Shown here piece by piece: positions 57,090 to 64,000 of a stretch of 64,000 nucleotides of DNA. Within the stretch, counting starts at the first letter, position 1. The number at the start of each line of letters is the position of its first letter. The translations under genes and the position numbers were made by a program. Origin of the DNA: Burkholderia sp. lig30 (GTDB lineage Bacteria; Pseudomonadota; Gammaproteobacteria; Burkholderiales; Burkholderiaceae); NCBI RefSeq assembly GCF_000687455.2, contig NZ_JGVW01000049.1, positions 1 to 64,000 of the forward strand. Direction: 5' to 3'. The notes beneath the pieces were generated by a model. It was not told the DNA's origin. It worked only from the letters and a program-made list of their open reading frames with translations, and did not search any database.

Positions 57090-58321
57090 AGGTAGATCTT
57101 GATCGGAGGGTCGAGCGGTACAAAACGGCGATCGGAATAGACAATGAAATCGCCACCGCGCTGATGCCTGCTTGCCCACTGACGGAAGTCGCTGTTGTGT
57201 ACGGGGTAGTAGACGTTGCCCTTGATGGTGGGTTTTCCAACAGCGACAGGCGTGTCGATATAAGGAAGCGTGATGGAGGACTTGGCGTAGGGGAGATAGG
57301 CAGAAGTCGCCGCGAGGGCGTCAAGGGGAATGACGATAACGCCATCGCTACTCCAGTGGCCCAGATACTGCGATCGATCGCCCTGTTTGTCGGTAAACGT
57401 GTAGTGGTCTTTCACGTACACCCTGACGCCCATCACCTCGGCTATCGTCCTCCGCGACTCTACATCCCACGAGAACCAGACATGGCCAATGGCCGCGTAG
57501 ATTACGAACGAACCCAGCGCGCCGGTGAGATCGTCAGGTGCACCGCTGCGTTCCCAGGCCGATGTCAGCAACAGGTTTATTTTTTGCGCGAATGTTCCGT
57601 CGACCGCGACGCGTTGAAACTGGAAGTGGCGATGCAGGCTAGCCGGATCGTCCCCGCAGATATCCGAGGCAAAAAGATGAGTCCCCTTGTCTTTGTATGC
57701 GGCAAGTTTTACGTAAAGCTCCCGGATCGCTTTCGGTGATCGAATACCTTCATTTATCAGATAATCGTATTTCTCCTTTGCGCGAGGGAATTGGAGCACC
57801 CAATCAAGCTTTATCGTGGTTGTATCGTACATATCAGGCGGGTAAGGCTTGCCATCCTGATTGATTTCCGCGATTTCATCGCCGTCAGTCGGGGAATAGT
57901 TGAGTCTTCCCGCAAACCACCGATCCATAAGGGCGGCGGACTTCGGCAAGTAAATCTTGCGCATCGCGGCCGGAATCTCCTGAATATCGAACGGCGCGGT
58001 GGCCTGTTCTCTATCTTGCTTCGCGACCGGTGCAGGCTTTGGTTCTTTAGGCGGGGGAGGCGTGTTCAGCCATTTCTTGAAACGCCAAAGGCTTTCTACG
58101 GCAGATGCCAGCGAATCAAGTGAGTTGTTCACGCGATCCGCGTGGGTGAGCCTTCTGGTCGGGGGCTTTGAAGGTTCAGGCTTCCTGGGCGAAGCTGCCA
58201 ACGGTGGCGGCACCTTGTCCATTGACAGCGTTGCTTCGCGAACAATTTCACAACCGTCTGCGCCCTCGCGTCGGGTCCACTTCCACAGAAACTTGTTGAT
58301 TTTGTAGTACGGCAACGCCAT
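57086..58321 (-). CDS. DUF6402-like protein, possible effector
   Basis: The 411-residue protein resembles DUF6402 proteins found near type VI secretion components in Burkholderia (recollection, not tested). The N terminus is basic with Pro-rich linkers (PPPLAASPRKPEPSKPPTRR, PPPPKEPKPAP). The conserved-looking C-terminal domain (about 150-411) ends SDRRFVPLDPPIKIYL. No signal peptide or known toxin motif is visible. I chose ATG 58321 because GGAGGAG lies just before it; 58333 is an alternative. Its lower GC content and flanking repeats point to acquisition. Confidence 0.6.
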   Translation of the reverse strand: MALPYYKINKFLWKWTRREGADGCEIVREATLSMDKVPPPLAASPRKPEPSKPPTRRLTHADRVNNSLDSLASAVESLWRFKKWLNTPPPPKEPKPAPVAKQDREQATAPFDIQEIPAAMRKIYLPKSAALMDRWFAGRLNYSPTDGDEIAEINQDGKPYPPDMYDTTTIKLDWVLQFPRAKEKYDYLINEGIRSPKAIRELYVKLAAYKDKGTHLFASDICGDDPASLHRHFQFQRVAVDGTFAQKINLLLTSAWERSGAPDDLTGALGSFVIYAAIGHVWFSWDVESRRTIAEVMGVRVYVKDHYTFTDKQGDRSQYLGHWSSDGVIVIPLDALAATSAYLPYAKSSITLPYIDTPVAVGKPTIKGNVYYPVHNSDFRQWASRHQRGGDFIVYSDRRFVPLDPPIKIYL

Positions 58322-58650
58322 GAACTCCTCCATGCCCCCTGGTGGTGAGTGCGACGCCGCGATCCAACCTGCGTTACGACGAACTCATCGACTCGAGCCA
58401 TTCAGCCCGCGCGTGCGAATCCGCCGAATAGTCTCAGCGAAACGGTGGCGCGTGGATATAGGATGAGTCTGAAAGCGATCACGCCAATCTTACTTAGCGA
58501 AGCTAAATTTGTGGGCGAAGGCCGTATTCACCGGAATGCCGTTGGACAGATACGCTATGCACGTCCCGCGAATACGCACAACGCGGCAAGATCGCGCAGC
58601 ATTGACGAGGCCGGCCGCGCGTTCGCGCGGCGGCGCAGCGATCCGGCGTA
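58322..58650. other. Promoter side of the acquired cassette
   Basis: This gap upstream of the DUF6402-like gene is AT-rich near 58480-58520 (TTACTTAGCGAAGCTAAATTTG, an imperfect palindrome at 58491-58512) and should hold its promoter. From 58571 to 58604 it contains a degenerate copy of the M48 gene's 3' end (compare 56372-56405). No separate gene is supported. Confidence 0.45.
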
Positions 58651-58734
58651 CGCGGCGCAATCGCCCCGCCGAATCACTCCCCCGCGCCGACGCCGATCGT
58701 CCGGCTCTCGGCCTCGCGCATCCAGCGCACCTCG
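58651..58734. repeat. Right copy of 84-bp direct repeat (end of araC gene)
   Basis: Identical to 56462-56545. This copy overlaps the intact 3' end of the AraC-type gene. Together the copies bracket a cassette of about 2.1 kb. Confidence 0.93.
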
Positions 58735-59630
58735 TCGACCGGGCTGCGGCCGAACAGCCGCTTGAACTCGCGGCTGAACTGCGACGCGCTCGCATAACCA
58801 ACGCGCGCCGCCGCCGCGCCTGCGCCCAGCCCGTCCTGCACCATCATCAGCCGTGCCTGATGCAGGCGCGTCGTCTTCACGTACTGCATCGGCGAAGTCG
58901 CGGTGACGCTCTTGAACTGCGCGTGGAACACCGCAAGGCTCATCCCCGCCTCGCGCGCGAGCGTCTCGACGTCGAGGTCGCCCTGCAGGTCCGCATGGAT
59001 GCGCCGCAGCGCCTTCGCGATGCGGCCGAACTGATGCTGCTGGACGAGCGCCGCGCGGATCGCGTCGCCTTGCGCACCCGTCAGCACCCGATAGGCGATC
59101 TCGCGCATGATCGACGGCCCGAGCACGCGCGTGTCGTGCGGCGACGCGAGCGCTTCGAGCAGCCGCAGCACGGCGTCGGCAAACGGCGCGTCAAGCGGCG
59201 TCGAGCACACGCCGCATGGCTCGCTCGCGGACGCGCCGTGCGTCTCGTCGAGCAGGATCGCCAGCTCGGCGATCACGGCAAGATCGACGCGGATCGAGAT
59301 CGCCAGAAACGGCGCGTCGGGGCTCGCGTCCGTTTCGCATTCGAACGGCAGCGGCACCGACAGCACGAGATACTGCTGCGCGTCGTAGACGAATGCCTGC
59401 TCGCCGAGATAGCCGCGCTTGCGGCCCTGGCAGACGACGATGATGCTCGGCTCGTACAGCACCGGCATGCGCGGCACCGGGCGGTTCACGCGAATGAAGC
59501 GCACGCCGTCGAGCCCCGCCTGCGTATAGCCCTCGTCGGGCGCCAGCCGCCCGAGCAGCTCGACCATGCGGCGCTGCACGCGCTCGCCGTTATCGGAGAA
59601 AAGGGGCTGGAAGCTCATCGGCGGGTTCAT
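58674..59630 (-). CDS. AraC-family transcriptional regulator
   Basis: The 318-residue regulator has an N-terminal AraC_N-type cupin domain (VRFIRVNRPVPRMPVLYEPSIIVVCQGRKRGYLG, near 43-76). The C-terminal pair of helix-turn-helix motifs follows (LDVETLAREAGMSLAVFHAQFKSVTATSPMQYVKTTRLHQARLMM, then ARVGYASASQFSREFKRLFGRSP). It diverges from the alcohol dehydrogenase gene across 203 bases, so it probably controls that gene. Its final 19 codons are duplicated at 56485-56545. Confidence 0.9.
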   Translation of the reverse strand: MNPPMSFQPLFSDNGERVQRRMVELLGRLAPDEGYTQAGLDGVRFIRVNRPVPRMPVLYEPSIIVVCQGRKRGYLGEQAFVYDAQQYLVLSVPLPFECETDASPDAPFLAISIRVDLAVIAELAILLDETHGASASEPCGVCSTPLDAPFADAVLRLLEALASPHDTRVLGPSIMREIAYRVLTGAQGDAIRAALVQQHQFGRIAKALRRIHADLQGDLDVETLAREAGMSLAVFHAQFKSVTATSPMQYVKTTRLHQARLMMVQDGLGAGAAAARVGYASASQFSREFKRLFGRSPVDEVRWMREAESRTIGVGAGE

Positions 59631-59833
59631 GGGCTGCGGGAGAATCAGGCTTGCAATGTAGCACCGCGACAGCGGTTTTTCTGCGGGGTCGCGTCAATTC
59701 GAGAGAAATAGGCAAATCTTCAAGACCTTCAGGTATTCCGTACGCACGCGCGGCTCCTTACGATGTCGTCCTGCGCCGCCGCACCGCCGCATGGTGCCGG
59801 GCGCGTCTTTTTTGCCGGACTCAGGAGCCTTCG

Positions 59834-60892
59834 ATGAGTACAACCTTTGCCTACGCGGCCGCCGACGCGCGCGCGCCGCTCGCCCCGTTCGAATTCCAGC
59901 GCCGCGCGCTGCGCGATCTCGACGTGCAGATCGAGATTCTCTACTGTGGCGTCTGCCATTCGGATCTCCATCAGGCCCGCAACGAATGGAAGAATTCGAT
60001 CTACCCGGTCGTGCCCGGCCATGAGATCGTCGGCCGCGTGACCGCGACCGGTCCGCAGGTGACGCGCTTCAAGGCCGGCGAGCTGGTCGGCGTCGGCTGT
60101 CTCGTCGATTCGTGCCGCACCTGCCCGAGCTGCGCCGAAGGCCTCGAGCAATACTGCGAGAACGGCTTCGTCGGCACCTACAACGGCCAGGACCGCGTGA
60201 CCGGCGACGTGACCTTCGGCGGCTACTCGACGCAGATCGTCGTCGACGAGGCGTTCGTGCTGCGCGTGCCGGACACGCTCGATCCGGCCGGTGCGGCGCC
60301 GCTGCTGTGCGCGGGCATCACGACCTACTCGCCGCTGCGCCAGTGGGGCGCGGGGCCAGGCAAGAAGGTCGGCATCGTCGGCCTGGGCGGCCTCGGCCAC
60401 ATGGGCGTAAAGCTCGCGCGCGCGATGGGCGCGCACGTCGTGCTGTTCACGACCTCGCCGTCGAAGGTCGAGGACGGCAAGCGCCTCGGCGCGCACGAGG
60501 TCGTGATCTCGAAGGACGACGCGCAGATGAACGCGCACCTGAACAGCTTCGACTTCATCCTGAACACAGTCGCCGCGCCGCACGATCTCAACCCGTTCCT
60601 GAACCTGCTGAAGCGCGACGGCACGATGACGCTCGTCGGCGCGCCGGAGCACGACCACCCGTCGCCGCAGGTGTTCAACCTGATCATGAAGCGCCGCCGC
60701 CTCGCGGGCTCGCTGATCGGCGGGATCGCTGAAACGCAGGAAATGCTCGACTTCTGCGCGCAGCACGGCATTACGTCGGATATCGAAATGATTCCGATGC
60801 AGCAGATCAACGCAGCCTACGAGCGGATGCTGAAGAGCGACGTGAAGTATCGCTTCGTGATCGACATGGCGTCGCTCAAGCCGGCGCGCTGA
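59834..60892 (+). CDS. Zinc-dependent NAD(P) alcohol dehydrogenase (YahK/CAD type)
   Basis: The 352-residue medium-chain dehydrogenase has the catalytic zinc site (YCGVCHSDLHQARNEW, Cys near residue 40; PGHEIVGRV) and the four-Cys structural zinc loop (CRTCPSCAEGLEQYC, near 95-108). The cofactor motif is GLGGLGHMGVKLARAMGA. It is of the cinnamyl-alcohol/aldehyde reductase group and likely reduces aldehydes with NADPH. A CAGGAGCC ribosome site precedes the ATG at 59834; upstream in-frame starts are unsupported. Confidence 0.93.
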   Translation: MSTTFAYAAADARAPLAPFEFQRRALRDLDVQIEILYCGVCHSDLHQARNEWKNSIYPVVPGHEIVGRVTATGPQVTRFKAGELVGVGCLVDSCRTCPSCAEGLEQYCENGFVGTYNGQDRVTGDVTFGGYSTQIVVDEAFVLRVPDTLDPAGAAPLLCAGITTYSPLRQWGAGPGKKVGIVGLGGLGHMGVKLARAMGAHVVLFTTSPSKVEDGKRLGAHEVVISKDDAQMNAHLNSFDFILNTVAAPHDLNPFLNLLKRDGTMTLVGAPEHDHPSPQVFNLIMKRRRLAGSLIGGIAETQEMLDFCAQHGITSDIEMIPMQQINAAYERMLKSDVKYRFVIDMASLKPAR

Positions 60893-60935
60893 GCGTCGTC
60901 ACGCAGGACATGCGGCGCACCTGCGCCGCCGTCCC

Positions 60936-60968
60936 GCAAAAGAAACGGGCCGCATCGCGCGGCCCGTC
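60936..60968 (-). terminator. Terminator between adh and xth (serves xth)
   Basis: ACGGGCCGC (60945-60953) pairs with GCGGCCCGT (60959-60967). On the reverse strand the stem is followed by TTTCTTTT, giving a terminator for xth; the + strand side lacks a T run. Confidence 0.8.
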
Positions 60969-61007
60969 GTCATTGCGGTGAACGCGCGATGCGCGGCCCG
61001 CTCACGC

Positions 61008-61778
61008 TCACTGGTAGTCGTAATCGACCGTCAGCGGCGCATGATCGCTGAACTTGATGTCGCGGAAGATCGACGTGCTTTTCGCGGTGCCCGCCACGCC
61101 GGGCGTCGCGATCTGGTAATCGATCCGCCACCCGACGTTCTTCGCGTACGCCTGGCCGCGGTTGCTCCACCACGTGTACTGCTCCGGCCGCGGGTCGAGC
61201 GTGCGGAACACGTCGACATACCCGACATCGTCGAACAGCTTCGTGAGCCACGCGCGCTCTTCCGGCAGGCAGCCGGAATTCTTCTGGTTGCCCTTCCAGT
61301 TCTTGATGTCGATTTCCTTGTGGACGATGTTCACGTCGCCGCACAGGATCACTTCGCGCGTCGCCTTCAGCTCGGCGAGATGCGGCATGAACGCGTCCAT
61401 GAAGCGGTACTTCGCCTGCTGGCGCTCGTCGCCGCTCGAACCGGACGGCACGTACACCGACACGACCGACAGCTTGCCGTAGCGCGCCTCGACGTAGCGC
61501 CCCTCCGAATCGAATTCATCGCTGCCGAAGCCGATGATCACGTCGTCCGGCTCGTGGCGGCTGTACACGCCCGCGCCGCTGTAGCCCTTCTTCTCGGCGT
61601 GGTGGAAATAGCTCCTGAAGCCGTGCGGCGCGACGAAGTCGGCCGGCAGGTCGTCGGCCGACACCTTGATCTCCTGCACGCAGACGCAATCCGCGTTCTG
61701 CTCGCCGAGCCAGTCGAAAAAGCCTTTCTTCGCGGCGGAGCGGATGCCGTTCAGGTTGGCGGTAATCACACGCAGCAT
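61008..61778 (-). CDS. xth: Exodeoxyribonuclease III
   Basis: The 256-residue protein is a class II AP endonuclease/3'-5' exonuclease for base-excision repair. It begins MLRVITANLNGIRSAAKKG with the metal-binding Asn, has VCVQEIKV (catalytic Glu), GYSGAGVYSR, LCGDVNIVHKEIDIKN (Asp/Asn) and ends in SDHAPLTVDY (Asp-His). The length is typical of the ExoA group. It is the last gene after ppk2 and gatB on the same strand, 38 bases downstream of ppk2. Confidence 0.95.
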   Translation of the reverse strand: MLRVITANLNGIRSAAKKGFFDWLGEQNADCVCVQEIKVSADDLPADFVAPHGFRSYFHHAEKKGYSGAGVYSRHEPDDVIIGFGSDEFDSEGRYVEARYGKLSVVSVYVPSGSSGDERQQAKYRFMDAFMPHLAELKATREVILCGDVNIVHKEIDIKNWKGNQKNSGCLPEERAWLTKLFDDVGYVDVFRTLDPRPEQYTWWSNRGQAYAKNVGWRIDYQIATPGVAGTAKSTSIFRDIKFSDHAPLTVDYDYQ

Positions 61779-61816
61779 GTTGGGGTTCCGTTCAGTCTTC
61801 AGTCGTTTCGTTGCGT

Positions 61817-62656
61817 TCACTGGATCTTCACGCCGGCGAGCTCGGGCTTCGGCGGCGGGAACGTCAGCTTCATGTTGCTCATCTCGCGCAGCAGCAGCTC
61901 GGCGATCATCACGTTGCGGTGCGTCTTCGAATCTGCCGGGATCACGTACCACGGCGCATGCTCGGCCGACGTCGCGGCGAGCGCGTCGCGATAGGCGGCC
62001 TGATAGCCGTCCCAGCGCTTGCGCGCGTCGAGATCGGAGATGTCGAATTTCCAGTGCTTGGTCGGATCGTCGACGCGCGCCTGCAGCCGGTTGCGCTGCT
62101 CGTCCTTCGAGATGTGCAGGAAGCACTTGACGATCGTCGTGCCGTGCTCGACGAGCATCTCCTCGAACTGGCGGATCTGCCGGTAGCGGCGCTGGCATTC
62201 CGCTTCGTCGATCGCGCCGAGCACGCGCGGCACCAGCACGTCCTCATAGTGGCTGCGGTTGAAGATCGCCAGTTCGCCCGCCGACGGCACCTGCGCGTGC
62301 ACGCGCCACAGGAAATCGTGCGCGGCCTCGATCGGCGTCGGCGACTTGAACGACACGACGCGCAGGCCGAGCGGATCGACCTCGCGGAACACGGCACGCA
62401 CCGTGCCGTCCTTGCCGCTCGTGTCCATGCCCTGCAGCACGAGCAGCACGCGCTTCTTCTGCTGCGCGTGCAGCCGTTCCTGCTGCACGTCCAGCTCCAT
62501 CGAGACCGTCGACAGCCGCGCGCGATCGGCTTCCTTCGTGCCTTGCGAGAACGGCTTCGCGATCGGGTCGAATGCATCGAGCCGGAATGCCGCGGCCTCC
62601 TTCTCGCGCGTGTGGTACGGCACGCGGTAATCGTCGAGCGACGGGGGTTTCGCCAT
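61817..62656 (-). CDS. ppk2: Polyphosphate kinase 2 family protein
   Basis: The 279-residue kinase uses polyphosphate to phosphorylate nucleoside mono- or diphosphates. Walker A is VLQGMDTSGKDGT (near 75), Walker B-like is FNRSHYEDVLVPRVLG (near 133), and the lid is ISKDEQRNRLQARVDDPTKHWKFDISDL (near 190-217). PPK2 class cannot be set by eye. The ATG at 62656 has GGAGAA seven bases upstream; a start at 62668 would overlap that ribosome site. Confidence 0.92.
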   Translation of the reverse strand: MAKPPSLDDYRVPYHTREKEAAAFRLDAFDPIAKPFSQGTKEADRARLSTVSMELDVQQERLHAQQKKRVLLVLQGMDTSGKDGTVRAVFREVDPLGLRVVSFKSPTPIEAAHDFLWRVHAQVPSAGELAIFNRSHYEDVLVPRVLGAIDEAECQRRYRQIRQFEEMLVEHGTTIVKCFLHISKDEQRNRLQARVDDPTKHWKFDISDLDARKRWDGYQAAYRDALAATSAEHAPWYVIPADSKTHRNVMIAELLLREMSNMKLTFPPPKPELAGVKIQ

Positions 62657-62780
62657 TCGGTTCTCCATTTGACGGTGCGGCACGCGCGGCGGCGGTCGCA
62701 CCAAGCGCGACGGGCCGCCCCGAACATCCGTCCGGCGGCGGCCCGTCCTCAAGCGCGGTTGACGCGGGGAGCGCGCACGC

Positions 62781-64000
62781 TCACCCGAGCTTCTTCTTCA
62801 GCAGTTCGTTGACCTGCTGCGGGTTCGCCTTGCCCTTCGTGGCCTTCATCGCCTGGCCGATCAGCGCGTTGAACGCCTTCTCCTTGCCGGCCCGGAATTC
62901 CTCGACCGACTTCGCGTTCGCCGCGAGCACCTCGTCGATGATCGCCTCGAGCGCGCCGGTGTCGGAAATCTGCTTCAGGCCCTTCGCATCGATGATGCGG
63001 TCGGCCGCTGCGTCGTCGGTCGCCTTCTCGTCCCAGATCGTCACGAAGATTTCCTTCGCGATCTTGTTCGAGATCGTACCGTCGGCGATCCGCTGCAGCA
63101 GCAGCGCGAGCTGCGCCGCCGAGACCGGGCACGCGTCGATGTCGATGCCGTCGCGGTTCAGCTGCGACGACACGTCGCCCATCAGCCAGTTCGCGACGAT
63201 CTTCGCGTTCGCCGCGCCGGCCTTCTCGACCACCGCCTCGAAGTAGGCGGCCATCGCCTTGCTCGACGTCAGCACGCCGGCATCGTACGCGGACACGCCG
63301 TACTGTTCGGCGAAGCGCTGCTGCATCGCCGCCGGCAGCTCGGGCATCTCGCCCTTCACGCGCTCGATCCAGTCCGCGCCGATCACGAGCGGCATCAGGT
63401 CCGGATCGGGGAAGTAACGGTAGTCGTGCGCGTCTTCCTTGCTGCGCATCGAGCGCGTCTCGCGCTTGTCCGGATCGTACAGGCGGGTTTCCTGCACGAC
63501 TTCGCCGCCGTCCTCGATCAGCTCGATCTGGCGGCGCACCTCGTAGTTGATCGCCTCTTCGAGGAAGCGGAACGAGTTCAGGTTCTTGATCTCGGCGCGC
63601 GTGCCGAACTTCTCCTGCCCGACCGGCCGCACCGACACGTTCGCGTCGCAGCGGAACGAGCCTTCCTGCATGTTGCCGTCGCAGATGCCGAGCCACACGA
63701 CGAGCCCGTGCAGCGCCTTCGCGTACGCGACCGCTTCCGCCGCGCTGCGCATTTCCGGCTCGGTGACGATTTCGAGCAGCGGCGTGCCCGCGCGGTTCAG
63801 GTCGATGCCCGTCATGCCCGCGAAGTCTTCGTGCAGCGACTTGCCGGCATCTTCTTCCAGATGCGCGCGCGTCAGGTTGATCGTCTTCGAATACGCGTCC
63901 TGGCCGGCCTTTTCATTGGCGGGCACCTGGATCGTGACCTGGCCGCCCTGGACGACCGGGATCTCGTACTGGCTGATCTGATAGCCCTTCGGCAGATCCG
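62781..64000 (-). CDS. gatB: Aspartyl/glutamyl-tRNA amidotransferase subunit B (partial)
   Basis: The frame is open to the right edge, so the N-terminal part of GatB lies outside the window. The visible part carries [21 protein letters not shown]-like sequence ([12 protein letters not shown]), [30 protein letters not shown], the YRYFPDPDL signature, and the C-terminal YqeY-like domain ending NELLKKKLG. GatB phosphorylates and amidates mischarged Glu-tRNA(Gln) or Asp-tRNA(Asn) with GatA and GatC. The GTG at 63926 is internal and not the start. Confidence 0.95.
   Translation of the reverse strand, partial: DLPKGYQISQYEIPVVQGGQVTIQVPANEKAGQDAYSKTINLTRAHLEEDAGKSLHEDFAGMTGIDLNRAGTPLLEIVTEPEMRSAAEAVAYAKALHGLVVWLGICDGNMQEGSFRCDANVSVRPVGQEKFGTRAEIKNLNSFRFLEEAINYEVRRQIELIEDGGEVVQETRLYDPDKRETRSMRSKEDAHDYRYFPDPDLMPLVIGADWIERVKGEMPELPAAMQQRFAEQYGVSAYDAGVLTSSKAMAAYFEAVVEKAGAANAKIVANWLMGDVSSQLNRDGIDIDACPVSAAQLALLLQRIADGTISNKIAKEIFVTIWDEKATDDAAADRIIDAKGLKQISDTGALEAIIDEVLAANAKSVEEFRAGKEKAFNALIGQAMKATKGKANPQQVNELLKKKLG

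Overview
The window is high-GC, densely coded DNA typical of the main chromosome of a Burkholderia, most likely the B. cepacia complex. The assignment rests on gene order and family resemblance read by eye (flagellar fliE/fliF-fliK block, metK-lpxL-dapF-DUF484-xerC, COG0523-dksA-hslVU-regAB-argB-slmA, metX-metW-ampG, gatB-ppk2-xth); no database search was possible. No rRNA, tRNA or CRISPR array was recognised.

Layout. 0.1-7 kb: a secreted small protein, an EEP-family hydrolase, ferredoxin-NADP reductase (fpr), a NarL-type two-component pair, an APC amino-acid permease and a PepSY membrane protein preceded by a Fur-box-like site. 7-16.3 kb: two flagellar operons. The leftward fliS-fliT-(FliK-like)-(FlhB-C-like) operon has a sigma-28-like promoter. 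The other block is fliE divergent from fliF-[fliG remnant]-fliH-fliI-fliJ-fliK. A full-length fliG is absent: only a 43-codon ORF sits between fliF and fliH. 16.3-25 kb: a divergent GMC oxidoreductase / coniferyl aldehyde dehydrogenase pair, srkA, an MFS exporter, small membrane proteins and a phytanoyl-CoA dioxygenase-like enzyme.

25-41.9 kb is mostly housekeeping: metK, lpxL, dapF, DUF484, xerC, rlmI, a COG0523 GTPase with a His-rich loop, a dksA lacking three of the four zinc-finger cysteines, hslVU, a RegA/RegB redox pair, a CWC cysteine-rich protein, argB, a pyrimidine 5'-nucleotidase and slmA. Inside it, a higBA toxin-antitoxin locus is interrupted by a structured, MITE-like element (about 0.3 kb, 30-bp terminal inverted repeats, TA/CTAG duplication) that removes the end of HigB. 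Related fragments lie at 8.8 kb, directly against a flagellar start codon, and at 23.1 kb.

42-52 kb is a surface-structure island: a chaperone-usher fimbrial operon with a pilin gene at each end and a tip adhesin whose N-terminal half is AT-rich, then a passenger-domain relic and a 971-residue autotransporter. 52-56.4 kb holds metX-metW behind a SAM-II-type riboswitch, ampG and an M48-like peptidase lacking the catalytic glutamate. 56.5-58.7 kb is a low-GC two-gene cassette (DUF6402-like protein plus small membrane protein, possibly effector and immunity) between 84-bp perfect direct repeats made from the 3' end of the neighbouring araC-type gene. 58.7-64 kb: AraC regulator, zinc alcohol dehydrogenase, exonuclease III, polyphosphate kinase 2, and gatB running off the right edge.
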